Shown in pieces: positions 1 to 8,243 of a stretch of 64,000 nt of DNA. A program made the translations under genes and the position numbers. The notes beneath the pieces are model-generated. The model saw only the letters and a list, made by a program, of their open reading frames with translations, had not been told where the DNA came from and ran no database searches. Numbering within the stretch: the stretch's first letter is position 1; each line of letters opens with the position of its first letter. The DNA is from Polaromonas sp. YR568 (GTDB lineage: Bacteria > Pseudomonadota > Gammaproteobacteria > Burkholderiales > Burkholderiaceae_C): assembly GCF_900116715.1 (NCBI RefSeq), contig NZ_FPBM01000001.1, positions 312,784 through 376,783 on the forward strand, read 5' to 3'.

Positions 1-1
1 C

Positions 2-1315
2 CTGGCGCGCTTTGGCGAGCGTCTGGCCGGCTTCAAGAAGTACCAGGTTCGCGCCGTTGCCACCCAGACCCTGCGCGAGGCGCGCAACCGCGAAGAATTC
101 CTCACGCGCGCCTACAAAATCCTCGGTTTCCCCATCGACGTCATACCCGGCCGTGAAGAAGCCCGCCTGATTTACCAGGGCGTAGCGCACTTGCTGCCGC
201 AGTCCGGCGAACGCCGTCTGGTGGTGGACATCGGCGGGCGCTCTACCGAGATGATCCTCGGCAAAGGCCTGGACGCACGCACCATGGAGTCCTACCGCGT
301 CGGCAGCGTCGCCTGGTCGATGAAGTACTTCCCTGACGGCCAGTTCACGCCGCGCGCTTTCGAGACGGCCGAGATCGCCGCGAAAGCGGTTCTTGACGAA
401 GCCGTCAATGCCTACCGCGCCGGCACATGGGACACCGCCTACGGCTCTTCCGGCACGATTGGCGCCGTCAGCGACGTGCTGACCGCCTCAGGCTGGCCTG
501 CGGGCCTGGTCACGCGCGAAGGCCTGGACTGGCTGCTGGACCGCCTGCTCAAGGCGCAAAGCGCCGACCGCATCAAGCTAGACGGCATGAAAGACGACCG
601 GCGCGCCGTGATAGGCGGCGGTGTCAGCGTGCTGAGGGCCGTGTTCGACCTGCTGGGCATCGCGCAAATGGAGGCCGCACAGGGCGCCCTGCGCCATGGC
701 GTGCTTTATGACCTGGTAGACCGTGAGCAGGACCTGACCGACTTGCGCTCCACCACCGTGCAGCGTCTGGCCGCCAAGTTCAACGCCGACAATGTGCAGG
801 CCCAACGCGTCAGCAAGGTCGCCAAGCAGCTGTTTGTCATGGCCTGCAAGGGCATGCCCGCGGCGGAGTCCGCCCGCTTTCAGCGCAAGCTTGAGTGGGC
901 AGCGGAGCTTCATGAGATCGGCAGCCAGATCTCGCACAGCGACTATCACAAGCACGGCGCCTACATCCTGGACAACGCCGATGCACCCGGCTTTGCGCTG
1001 CCCGAGTTGCACCGCCTGAGCCTGCTGGTGCTGGGCCACCGCGGCAAGCTGCGCAAGCTGGAAGTCAACTTTGAAGACCGGGTCTTCATCCAGCAGTTGC
1101 TGTGCCTGCGCCTGGCAGTCATCCTCTGCCATGCCCGGCGCGACCCCGACCTCAAAGGCCTGCAGCTTGAAAGCGGCGCCGAACCCGGCAGGATTTTTGT
1201 GCTGAACTGCCGCGCCGGCTGGGCGCAGGCCTTCCCGCAATCGGCGCACCTACTGCAGGAAGAAGTCCTGGCGTGGCAAAAGACGCCGTGGACGCTGGTC
1301 GTTCCCAGCGCTTAA
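2..1315 (+). CDS. ppx: Exopolyphosphatase, Ppx/GppA family (5' end outside the window)
   Basis: The reading frame is open from base 2 to the TAA at 1313-1315, giving 437 residues with the N-terminus cut off by the window edge; the family is usually near 500 residues. Ppx removes terminal phosphate from polyphosphate (GppA members also hydrolyse pppGpp). The phosphate-binding motif VVDIGGRSTEM lies near residue 73 of the visible part, with the G-S-S-G-T-I-G-A segment of the ASKHA fold further on, and an HD-type helical C-terminal half (SARFQRKLEWAAELHEIG, SHSDYHKHGAYI). The partner ppk1 lies 3.6 kb away on the opposite strand, so both arms of polyphosphate metabolism are in this window. Family assignment is secure; Ppx rather than GppA rests on context. 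Confidence 0.93.
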   Translation: MARFGERLAGFKKYQVRAVATQTLREARNREEFLTRAYKILGFPIDVIPGREEARLIYQGVAHLLPQSGERRLVVDIGGRSTEMILGKGLDARTMESYRVGSVAWSMKYFPDGQFTPRAFETAEIAAKAVLDEAVNAYRAGTWDTAYGSSGTIGAVSDVLTASGWPAGLVTREGLDWLLDRLLKAQSADRIKLDGMKDDRRAVIGGGVSVLRAVFDLLGIAQMEAAQGALRHGVLYDLVDREQDLTDLRSTTVQRLAAKFNADNVQAQRVSKVAKQLFVMACKGMPAAESARFQRKLEWAAELHEIGSQISHSDYHKHGAYILDNADAPGFALPELHRLSLLVLGHRGKLRKLEVNFEDRVFIQQLLCLRLAVILCHARRDPDLKGLQLESGAEPGRIFVLNCRAGWAQAFPQSAHLLQEEVLAWQKTPWTLVVPSA

Positions 1316-1398
1316 ACCTTTTTTCTGCCTTCCTCCTCGCGACTCAGCGCGGCCCCGTCACGGGCCGCTGCGGGCCCGCGGCTTGACCGTTCGCAATC

Positions 1399-1425
1399 AA
1401 ACCGTATAAACTGTATATACGGTTT
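1399..1425. promoter_or_regulatory. Perfect 10-bp inverted repeat upstream of the histone-like gene
   Basis: AAACCGTATA at 1399-1408 and TATACGGTTT at 1416-1425 are exact reverse complements around a 7-bp spacer, in an AT-rich stretch 31 bp before the start codon of the H1-like gene. The placement and symmetry suggest an operator, possibly overlapping the promoter. Which protein binds is unknown. Confidence 0.55.
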
Positions 1426-1455
1426 ATTTAACCGCTCACTTAAAAGGATCAATCC

Positions 1456-1932
1456 ATGGCAACCAGCAAAAAAGCAACTGCGAAACCCGCCGCACCGGCG
1501 CCCACTACGGCTAAACCAGCCGCAGCGCCCAAGGCCCCCGTGAAAACCGCCGCCAAGCCAGCGCCGAAAAAAGCGTCCCCCGCCAAGGCCCCAGCCGGCA
1601 AAGGCACGGTCAAGAAAGCCACCGTGAAAAAGACCGGCGCCAAAAAGCCAGCCGCCAAACCCCAGGCCAGCGCCAAGCCTGCCAAACCCGCCAAGCCGGA
1701 AAAAACCAAAAAACCAAAACTGGTGCGCGACAGCTTCACCATCCCCAAGGCTGAGTACGTAGTCCTCGACGACCTCAAACAACGCGCCGCCAAGCTGACC
1801 CGCCCCGCCAAGAAAAGCGAACTGCTGCGCGCCGGCATCAAGCTGCTGGCCAGCATCTCCGATGCGGCTTTCCTGACCGCGCTGGAGCAGGTTCCCGCCA
1901 TCAAGACGGGCCGTCCTACGCTCGGTTCTTAA
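1456..1932 (+). CDS. Histone H1-like Lys/Ala/Pro-rich protein with a conserved C-terminal domain
   Basis: 158 residues. Residues 1-88 are almost entirely Lys, Ala, Pro and Thr with repeated K-P-A-A and KKA/KKT units, as in bacterial H1-like DNA-binding proteins (AlgP/HctB/BpH type). Residues 89-158 are different: an ordered-looking domain (PKLVRDSFTIPKAEYVVLDD followed by KKSELLRAGIKLLASISDAA), whose short strand followed by two helices resembles a ribbon-helix-helix unit. I infer a nucleoid-associated or DNA-condensing protein with a sequence-specific or dimerising tail. ATG at 1456 is preceded by AAAAGGATCA, a good ribosome-binding site. A perfect inverted repeat at 1399-1425 may be its own operator. 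Function is not proven. Confidence 0.8.
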   Translation: MATSKKATAKPAAPAPTTAKPAAAPKAPVKTAAKPAPKKASPAKAPAGKGTVKKATVKKTGAKKPAAKPQASAKPAKPAKPEKTKKPKLVRDSFTIPKAEYVVLDDLKQRAAKLTRPAKKSELLRAGIKLLASISDAAFLTALEQVPAIKTGRPTLGS

Positions 1933-2058
1933 ATACACAAAGGCGAACATCCGGCGCTCGCAAGAGCGCTGGGTCTTACATTGCCTCCTGCACCCGTTGC
2001 GCGAGGGCTCTAGCGCCCGTAGCTAAAACAAAGTACCCCATCCGACGAGGGTTAGAGG

Positions 2059-2583
2059 TTACTCATCCGGCGCACTAAGAACTTGCCCAAGATTCAGTTT
2101 GAGTTCTTCGCCCTTCGCTGGTGTAGGTGCGTTTGAGATGGCCAGCGCGGCTGCGACTTTTGCTTCACACCTGCGATTGAGTGCAAATAGCACGTGCGCT
2201 TCAACAACGCGCGTGAGCCAATGATTTGGCGCACTGCTGGTGGATGGAGTCAACGCTTCCAGTGCGAGCTCAGGTGCGCCATGACGAAGCAGTTGCTCTG
2301 CGAGAAAGTAGCGCGCGATGAGCACGGCAGGCGCTCCCTCTGCATTTCCTTGCGTCAGCTCTGCCGCAAGTGATTTTTTCAGTTGCACGGTTGCTTGATC
2401 ATGCTTCCCGAGTTCGTTCAGGACGCAGGCATATTCGCCGTGATAAGCCGATAGGCCCCAGTGCTGCGGGTCAGCCAAGGGGATGGCTGCTTCATAGAGA
2501 AGCCTGGACTGCTCATGATGACCAGCTTCCCACTGGTCAAACGCTTCACGGGCCAGTTCTGCGGCCCTGGGTTGGTCGATCAT
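2059..2583 (-). CDS. Hypothetical TPR-like cytosolic protein
   Basis: 174 residues starting at the ATG at 2583 (MIDQPRAAELAREAFDQWEA). An upstream in-frame start would overlap the next gene, so the internal Met is preferred. Helical repeats with the spacing of tetratricopeptide units are visible: AREAFDQWEAGHHEQSRLLY, then GEYACVLNELGKHDQATVQL, then YFLAEQLLRHGAPELALEAL. No catalytic motif and no signal peptide. It lies in a block of five minus-strand genes less GC-rich than the flanks, 50 bp downstream of a secreted-protein gene. A role as a protein-interaction scaffold is inference only. Confidence 0.7.
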   Translation of the reverse strand: MIDQPRAAELAREAFDQWEAGHHEQSRLLYEAAIPLADPQHWGLSAYHGEYACVLNELGKHDQATVQLKKSLAAELTQGNAEGAPAVLIARYFLAEQLLRHGAPELALEALTPSTSSAPNHWLTRVVEAHVLFALNRRCEAKVAAALAISNAPTPAKGEELKLNLGQVLSAPDE

Positions 2584-2633
2584 TTGGATACCTGAAATTG
2601 ACGCTGTCGTCCGTACCGGCGGCCCCGTCCGCC

Positions 2634-3134
2634 TCACTGGGACCATTTGATGGACAACACCGATTGCCGCACCGCTACGATGCTTGTCTGGGCCGTAGCG
2701 GGAGCTTCAACCGTCACCAGTAAGACCGTGCTCGGCCCAAGCGCAGCGAACTGAGCAAACCATGAGTTGTCGTTCGCCTGTGAGATCAATTCGTACACCG
2801 CCACTCCCGGAGAACCTTGGGTTCTTCGCAAAGGGACCACAACTTTCAGCTCGGGATCGCTCGCGGCACGTTCTATAGAGCGGAGAACGTTCTGCTCCAT
2901 TTCCGCCCGGATTTTCTGTGCTTCCGCGGGTGTACCACCTCCCTGCAACTTCGCCGAACTAAGCTGCAACAGCTCGCCATCTGGACCTCGTGCCGAAACG
3001 GGTTTGGTCTGGAGGTTCTTCACCCATCCGGCGGGTAGAGTCATTGCAAACGAGGCCGTTTCGAGCACATCCGCAGCAACGGCAGGCGAGGAGAAGGCAG
3101 CCAGTGACGCAAGTTGGACCAAGAGCTTTCGCAT
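2634..3134 (-). CDS. Hypothetical exported protein
   Basis: 166 residues. The N-terminus MRKLLVQLASLAAFSSPAVA is a typical Sec signal peptide with probable cleavage after AVA at residue 20. The mature part begins with ADVLETASFAMTLPAGWVKN, a beta-rich start reminiscent of DcrB/PsbP-fold lipoproteins and periplasmic proteins, with a helical middle (residues 65-95) and closing strands. No catalytic residues recognised. It sits between a TPR-like gene and membrane-protein genes on the same strand. A 167-residue protein encoded at 14280-14783 has a similar opening pattern (F-D-Y-N-E-F-T-L-S-L then an aromatic residue), which may reflect the same fold. Confidence 0.7.
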   Translation of the reverse strand: MRKLLVQLASLAAFSSPAVAADVLETASFAMTLPAGWVKNLQTKPVSARGPDGELLQLSSAKLQGGGTPAEAQKIRAEMEQNVLRSIERAASDPELKVVVPLRRTQGSPGVAVYELISQANDNSWFAQFAALGPSTVLLVTVEAPATAQTSIVAVRQSVLSIKWSQ

Positions 3135-3248
3135 GCAAATTTCCTGAGAGTTAACGTAGAAATAAACTGGCGACTGAAGATACGTCCATATCGATTGACC
3201 CGTTATACCTTGACCGCATGCGTACTCTCTCGATTGAGAGTTACTGGT

Positions 3249-3644
3249 TCAGGCGCCTGCATTAATGCCTGAACCAATGAGCAGGCCGATGGGGACGCAT
3301 ACACCGAGCCCTATAACGATACGAAGAAAAAACTCTCTGAGCGGCATAAGCCGGCATCGAACCTCAACAACAAAAGTGATGAGAAACGAAACTATGACGG
3401 CCAAAACCGCATGGAGAAGCAGATCTTCCGGGTACCGTGCACCTAAGTTCGCGATGACCGAGATGACGGCTACAGCCTCCAGAACGTATTCCGGGAATTT
3501 CAGTAATGCCAGTGTTCTGTCGGTTAGGGGCGCGCCTCTTGCTTTGGTAAACCCCTGAACGAAGCCGAACGGAATGGACGCAACAACCGTAGCGAGGAAG
3601 ATTAATGCCCCGTAAGCGAACACGAGTGTTGGATTCATAGGCAT
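3249..3644 (-). CDS. Hypothetical four-helix inner-membrane protein
   Basis: 131 residues, with predicted membrane segments near residues 6-28 (LVFAYGALIFLATVVASIPF), 50-68, 74-95 (LLHAVLAVIVSFLITFVVEV) and 106-125 (FLRIVIGLGVCVPIGLLIGS). No family recognised. The start is the ATG at 3644 (MPMNPTLVF); an alternative Met lies two codons in. It belongs to the less GC-rich minus-strand islet between the H1-like gene and sixA. Confidence 0.65.
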   Translation of the reverse strand: MPMNPTLVFAYGALIFLATVVASIPFGFVQGFTKARGAPLTDRTLALLKFPEYVLEAVAVISVIANLGARYPEDLLLHAVLAVIVSFLITFVVEVRCRLMPLREFFLRIVIGLGVCVPIGLLIGSGINAGA

Positions 3645-3742
3645 CTAAATGTCAATGAGGCCCGTGTACAGGAATTGCGGCAAAGCCGCCTTGTATGGTT
3701 GAGCGTGTGCGTCGATCGACATGTTAGGCATCAGCATTCCGT

Positions 3743-4024
3743 TCACCAGAAACTGAACACACCCATGAACGCCGGGATCATGAGCACCCCCAGCATGATC
3801 AGGAGCGCCACCCCACAGGCCATAGCGTAACGCGCATGAAGGCGCGCCGTCCGAAACAAAATGAACTGAAGCAAGGGCGCACCGAACATAAAAAGGACGC
3901 CGCCATACAGCGACATGAGGAAGAAGCCCGGGCCGCCGCCACCGATGACAGCAAATGCGACCAGACTTACCGCCAGCAGAGGGCCTGACAGCCAGGATAG
4001 CAAGCGAGTAGTGGAGCGGCTCAT
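3743..4024 (-). CDS. Hypothetical small membrane protein
   Basis: 93 residues beginning MSRSTTRLLSWLSGPLLAVS. The ATG at 4024 overlaps the TGA of the upstream gene in an ATGA arrangement, which decides the start against a longer frame beginning at 4084. Three hydrophobic helices: residues about 10-30, 33-55 (FFLMSLYGGVLFMFGAPLLQ) and 68-92 (ACGVALLIMLGVLMIPAFMG). No family recognised. The coupling to the 90-residue membrane protein upstream suggests the two act together. Confidence 0.6.
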   Translation of the reverse strand: MSRSTTRLLSWLSGPLLAVSLVAFAVIGGGGPGFFLMSLYGGVLFMFGAPLLQFILFRTARLHARYAMACGVALLIMLGVLMIPAFMGVFSFW

Positions 4025-4293
4025 GCGAGAAACCCTGCAGCCGAGCCAACTGCACACACGACGGCAAGAATGCCCCAGAGCCACACTGTCTGGCGTAGAT
4101 CACCGATTCCGTAGCGCGCATTCCACTCCTTGCGCTTTTCCTGCTCCTGGAGCGGCACACCACCCATGTCCTGCTTCAAACCCTTCGCCGTCAGCGTATA
4201 GGGCACTTCAGCTGCAGGAACTGCCAACCGCCACGCGTCGTACGCGAGCCAGGCGAAGATCAGGGCGGCGGACAGCAGGAGCCAGGAGCTCAT
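4021..4293 (-). CDS. Hypothetical membrane protein with two transmembrane helices
   Basis: 90 residues, MSSWLLLSAALIFAWLAYDA, with an N-terminal helix (3-22) and a C-terminal helix (67-88, VWLWGILAVVCAVGSAAGFL) flanking a polar loop that contains KGLKQDMGGVPLQEQEKRKE. The stop overlaps the next gene's start by 4 bp (ATGA). It is the first gene of the small minus-strand islet. I do not recognise the family. Confidence 0.6.
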   Translation of the reverse strand: MSSWLLLSAALIFAWLAYDAWRLAVPAAEVPYTLTAKGLKQDMGGVPLQEQEKRKEWNARYGIGDLRQTVWLWGILAVVCAVGSAAGFLA

Positions 4294-4475
4294 AGGGGTT
4301 TTAGCGTTTGGCTTGAGCGGCGCCGACAGAGCGGCGCCAAAAGGCGAATACGGCCTGACGCAGAAGCGGTTCGGTATAGATGAGTGTGGCCTCGTGCGAC
4401 ATGGCGACTAATGTAATGTACGCCGCAGAAGCTGCGTCCCGGCTCAGACCACTGCGGGGCGAACCAAGGCTTGCG

Positions 4476-4949
4476 TCAGAGCACTTCAGGCGACTGCACA
4501 GTCACCACAACGGTCTGGTCAATCCCATCCCGGTCGCGGTTGCGCAGCCACCAGAGCGCGCCCTTTTTGACGGGGCAATCGCTTTCCTGCAGGCCCAGCA
4601 AAAGGGCAATGGTTTCGCCCAGCATGGGTTGGTGGCCGACCACCAGAATCGGCGATTTGGCGGTGGGCCATTGCACCAGTTCCAGCAGTTGTTCCACTGT
4701 GGCGTCGGGCGCCAGCTCGTTGCGGATTTTGTATTTGCGCCCCAGCGCCAATGCAGTCTGTTCGCAGCGCCTTGCCGGGCTGACAAAGATGCGAGCGCCC
4801 TCCGGCAGCTGGCGGTCCAGCCAGTTGGCCATGCGGGCCGCCTGCTTTTCACCTCTTGATGTCAGCGAGCGTTCGAGATCGCTGCTGCCCTGCGGGTCAC
4901 CTTCGGGCCAGTCTTCTGCCTCTGCATGACGCCACAGGATGAGGTCCAT
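4476..4949 (-). CDS. sixA: Phosphohistidine phosphatase SixA
   Basis: 157 residues of the histidine phosphatase (RHG) superfamily, length typical for SixA. The catalytic RHAEAED motif is at residues 7-13 (His8 forms the phosphohistidine), with FVSPARRCEQTA near 55-66 and the second conserved His in VVGHQPML near 104. SixA removes phosphate from phosphohistidine proteins such as phosphotransfer domains and NPr. The start ATG at 4949 lies one base after the stop of ppk1, so the two are clearly co-transcribed; the pairing with polyphosphate kinase is common in proteobacteria. Confidence 0.93.
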   Translation of the reverse strand: MDLILWRHAEAEDWPEGDPQGSSDLERSLTSRGEKQAARMANWLDRQLPEGARIFVSPARRCEQTALALGRKYKIRNELAPDATVEQLLELVQWPTAKSPILVVGHQPMLGETIALLLGLQESDCPVKKGALWWLRNRDRDGIDQTVVVTVQSPEVL

Positions 4950-4950
4950 G

Positions 4951-7044
4951 TCATTTGTCCTGTTGTTGGGGAGCCGAGTAGCGCGCCATCAAGGCCGCCT
5001 GCGCACCGTGGCGCGTGTGGGGGTCACCGGTGCTGACCCTGAGGTAAGAGCCGTCGGGCTGCAAATCCCAGGCGTCGCGGCTGTCATGCAGGTAGGCCAC
5101 CAGGCATTCATCGATGATGCGCTGGCGTAATACCGGGTCGGTCACCGGCCAGGCCAGCTCGACCCGGCGCAGCATGTTGCGGTTCATCCAGTCGGCGCTG
5201 GAGAGCAGTAGCGTCTCTTCTTCCGCGCAGCGGAAATAAAACACCCGCGAATGCTCCAGGAAGCGGCCGATGATGGAACGCACGCGGATGTTGTCTGTCA
5301 CGCCCGGCACCTGGGCCGGCAGCATGCAGGCGCCGCGCACAATCAAATCGATCTTCACGCCGCACTGCCCGGCCTTGACCAGTGCCAGCATCAGGTCTTC
5401 ATCGGTCAGCGCGTTCATCTTGGCAACGATGCGCGTGTCTTTGCCTTGCGAGGCGGCCTCGCCCAGCGCGTCGATTTTTTCGATCAGCTTGCGGTGCAGC
5501 TGGAACGGCGCCAGCAGCAAATGGTGCAGCTTGGGCAGGCGGCTCTGGCTGGCCAGGTGCACAAACACGTTGTCGATGTCGGCCGTCATCAGCGGGTCGG
5601 CCGTCAGGTAACTCAGGTCGGTATAAAGGCGCGCTGTGCGCGGGTTGTAATTACCGGTCGAAAGATGGGCGTAGCGCACCAGGTGCTTGCCCTCGCGGCG
5701 CGTCACCAGCAGCATCTTGGCGTGGGTTTTCAGGCCCACCACGCCGTACACCACCTGCGCGCCTATCGACTCCAGCATTTCCGCCCAGTTGATGTTGGCT
5801 TCTTCGTCAAAGCGCGCCTTGAGCTCCACCACCACGGTCACTTCCTTGCCGCGCCGCACGGCTTCGCGCAGCAGCACCATCAGCTCCGAATCGGCGCCAG
5901 TGCGGTAAATGGTTTGTTTGATAGCGAGTACTTGCGGATCGTTGACCGCCTCTCGCAAAAACGCCAGCACACCGTCAAAGCTCTCAAAAGGCTGGTGGAT
6001 GGACACATCGCCTTCCTTGAGCCGCTCAAAAAACGATTCGCCGGACTGCAGCTGCGTGGGGTAGCAGGCGCTGTAGCCGGGAAAGAGCAGCTTGGGGTCG
6101 TTGACCAGGTCGACCAGTTGCGTCAGGCGCACCAAGTTCACCGGGCCATGCACGCGGTACAGCGCCAGCGACGGCAGATTGAACTGCTTGAGCAGAAAGC
6201 TGGCCAGGTGTTCAGAGCAACCCGCCGACACCTCCAGCCGCACGGCCTGGCCGTAATGCCGTTGCTCCAGCCCCTGGCGCAAGGCGGTACGCAAATTCTT
6301 GACGTCGTCTTCATCGACGGCCAGATCCGAATGGCGGGTGACGCGGAACTGCGAGAACTGGCCTACTTCACGGCCGGGAAACAGTTCGGTCAAGTGCGCC
6401 CGGATCACGCTGGAGATCGACACGAAGAGCCGGCTTTTATCCTTGCCGTGAGACGGCATGTGGATCAGCCGCGGCAGCACACGGGGCACCTTGACGATGG
6501 CAATATCGTTTTCACGCCCAAAGGCGTCATGCCCGCCGAGACGGACGATGAAATTAAGCGATTTGTTGGCCACTTGCGGGAAGGGGTGCGAAGGATCCAG
6601 CCCCACCGGAACCAGCAGGGGCCGCACTTCCCTCTCAAAATACTCTTTCACCCAGCGGCGCTGGGCCGGGTTGCGTTCGCCGTGCGAAACGACGCGTATG
6701 CCCTGCCGCTCAAAAGCCGGCAGCAGGTCATCGTTGTAGAGGGAATACTGGCGCGCCACCATGTCATGGGCGGCGGACGACAGGGCCCTGAACGATTCGA
6801 TCGAATACAGGCCTTTTGAATCATTGGCCTGGAAGGCGGTGAGGTGGGGCGCGGTGCGGACTTCGAAGAATTCGTCCAGATTGGACGAGACGATACACAA
6901 AAACCTCAGGCGCTCGAGCAGCGGCACATCCGGGCGTTTGGCCCAGTCCAGCACCCGCTCATTGAAGGCCAGGATGCTGTGGTCGCGATCCAGAAACTGG
7001 ACGGGTGGCGCGGCGGCGGCCACCGAGGCAGGAGAAGTGGGCAT
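4951..7044 (-). CDS. ppk1: Polyphosphate kinase 1
   Basis: 697 residues from the ATG at 7044 (MPTSPASVAAAAPPVQFLDR); a TTG at 7065 is possible but falls close to the predicted transcription start. Ppk1 reversibly transfers the ATP gamma-phosphate onto polyphosphate. The N domain begins FLDRDHSILAFNERVLDWAK, followed by VSSNLDEFFEVR. The phospholipase-D-like catalytic part has the autophosphorylated His in VRYAHLSTGNYNP and the second conserved His in RFLEHSRVFYF, and ends with DWMNRNMLRRVE. sixA follows one base later. A triple-heptamer Pho box lies at 7085-7113, immediately upstream, indicating PhoB control. Confidence 0.96.
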   Translation of the reverse strand: MPTSPASVAAAAPPVQFLDRDHSILAFNERVLDWAKRPDVPLLERLRFLCIVSSNLDEFFEVRTAPHLTAFQANDSKGLYSIESFRALSSAAHDMVARQYSLYNDDLLPAFERQGIRVVSHGERNPAQRRWVKEYFEREVRPLLVPVGLDPSHPFPQVANKSLNFIVRLGGHDAFGRENDIAIVKVPRVLPRLIHMPSHGKDKSRLFVSISSVIRAHLTELFPGREVGQFSQFRVTRHSDLAVDEDDVKNLRTALRQGLEQRHYGQAVRLEVSAGCSEHLASFLLKQFNLPSLALYRVHGPVNLVRLTQLVDLVNDPKLLFPGYSACYPTQLQSGESFFERLKEGDVSIHQPFESFDGVLAFLREAVNDPQVLAIKQTIYRTGADSELMVLLREAVRRGKEVTVVVELKARFDEEANINWAEMLESIGAQVVYGVVGLKTHAKMLLVTRREGKHLVRYAHLSTGNYNPRTARLYTDLSYLTADPLMTADIDNVFVHLASQSRLPKLHHLLLAPFQLHRKLIEKIDALGEAASQGKDTRIVAKMNALTDEDLMLALVKAGQCGVKIDLIVRGACMLPAQVPGVTDNIRVRSIIGRFLEHSRVFYFRCAEEETLLLSSADWMNRNMLRRVELAWPVTDPVLRQRIIDECLVAYLHDSRDAWDLQPDGSYLRVSTGDPHTRHGAQAALMARYSAPQQQDK

Positions 7045-7084
7045 CAGCAAAGTGGTCTTTGTCAAAAAACGTAATCCCGAGTGT

Positions 7085-7113
7085 TGTCGGGTTTCATGAC
7101 AAAGTCGTGACAG
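7085..7113 (-). promoter_or_regulatory. Pho box (PhoB operator) of ppk1-sixA
   Basis: Read on the minus strand, three heptamers follow at exact 11-bp spacing: CTGTCAC (7113-7107), TTGTCAT (7102-7096) and CCCGACA (7091-7085). The first two match the PhoB half-site CTGTCAT at 6 of 7 positions each; the third is degenerate. The linkers are GACT and GAAA. A weak -10 (GATTAC, 7075-7070) follows at a suitable distance, placing transcription start near 7063, just upstream of the ATG at 7044. Periodicity and the target gene together make this convincing. Confidence 0.8.
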
Positions 7114-7118
7114 TACTT

Positions 7119-8243
7119 TTAGCTGATATTGCTCCCGCCTGTGGCGGCTGGCAAGCGTGTCCCCTGGCTGCCCTTGGCGCTACCAGGGTTAGTCTGGGCG
7201 CCGCTTTGCACCGCATTTTGAGCGGTGTTAACGAGATAAGACGCAAAAAGCTGCGCCGCATGGCCCCAGCTGAAGTCCAGCGCGCGCAAACGGGCTTCGT
7301 GGCGCGGCACGGCCAGCGCGCTGTAACAGGCCTGCTGCAAATCTTCATTCATGACACCGCCGTGACAGCTTCCGTCGGCCTTTCCAAGCACTTCCAGCGG
7401 GCCATCGACCGGATAAGCCGCCACCGGCGTGCCGGCAGCCATGGATTCCAGCATCACCAGGCCAAAGGTTTCCGACCGGCTGGGAAAGACAAACACGTCG
7501 GCAGCCGCATAGACCTTGGCCAGCTCATCCCGGGCCAGGACACCCATCCAGCGGACTTGGGGATAGCGCTCTTTCAGCGTGGCCTCCAGCGGGCCCACGC
7601 CGCACACCACCTTGGTGCCGGGAATGTCCAGCTTCAAAAAGGCATCGATGTTCTTCTCATAGGACACCCGGCCTACAAACAGCGACACCGGACGCACCAT
7701 GGTGCCCATGGGCGGGTAAAGGCAAGGTTGCGGCTCAAAACCGAAAAGCTCGGTGTCCACGCCGTGCGTCCAGCTGCGCAGGTTGCGAAAACCCCGCTGC
7801 TCCAGCATGCGCAGCACGCCGTGGGTAGGCACCATCACACCCGACGAAGGCCTGTGGAAATGGCGAAACAGCGCATAACCCCATGACAGCGGAATCTTCA
7901 GCGCCGCATGCAGGATTTCAGGGAACTTGGTGTGGAATGCCGTCGTGAAGCGCAGGCCACGCTTGAGGCAGTAGCCCCGCGCCGCCCAACCCAGCGGGCC
8001 TTCGGTGGCGATATGAATGGCTTCGGGCTCGAAAGCATCCAGTTTTTCCGTCAAACCACGTTTGGGGCGAACCGCCAAGTCAATGCCGGCATAACCGGGG
8101 CAAGGCCGTGTCTTGAAGAGGTTGGGGTGAATCACATTCACCTCATGCCCCAGCGTTTCCAGCTCACGCACCAGCTCCACCAGGGTGGTGACGACGCCGT
8201 TGACCTGCGGTTGCCAGGCGTCGGTGACCAGTGCGACCTTCAT
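7119..8243 (-). CDS. GT4 glycosyltransferase, Agt-like (diacylglycerol glycosylation)
   Basis: 374 residues. GT-B fold family 4: N-terminal Rossmann half MKVALVTDAWQPQVNGVV with the usual G-V-V-T turn, and C-terminal donor-binding half with LFVGRVSYEKNIDAFLKL and the E-x7-E motif in SRSETFGLVMLESMAAGTP. It resembles mannosyltransferases of the PimB/MgtA type by sequence. Its ATG overlaps the stop of the PlcP-like gene by 4 bp (ATGA). Adjacent PlcP and GT4 genes are the known Agt pair that turns phospholipid-derived diacylglycerol into glycolipid under phosphate stress; that specific role is inference from context. The C-terminal 35 residues are low complexity. Confidence 0.85.
   Translation of the reverse strand: MKVALVTDAWQPQVNGVVTTLVELVRELETLGHEVNVIHPNLFKTRPCPGYAGIDLAVRPKRGLTEKLDAFEPEAIHIATEGPLGWAARGYCLKRGLRFTTAFHTKFPEILHAALKIPLSWGYALFRHFHRPSSGVMVPTHGVLRMLEQRGFRNLRSWTHGVDTELFGFEPQPCLYPPMGTMVRPVSLFVGRVSYEKNIDAFLKLDIPGTKVVCGVGPLEATLKERYPQVRWMGVLARDELAKVYAAADVFVFPSRSETFGLVMLESMAAGTPVAAYPVDGPLEVLGKADGSCHGGVMNEDLQQACYSALAVPRHEARLRALDFSWGHAAQLFASYLVNTAQNAVQSGAQTNPGSAKGSQGTRLPAATGGSNIS

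Noticed and set aside
5251-6819. Long open frame (522 codons) on the plus strand opposite ppk1
   Set aside because: It is a mirror of the high-GC ppk1 codons; the protein is His/Gln/Arg-rich with no domain, while the minus strand encodes a full Ppk1.
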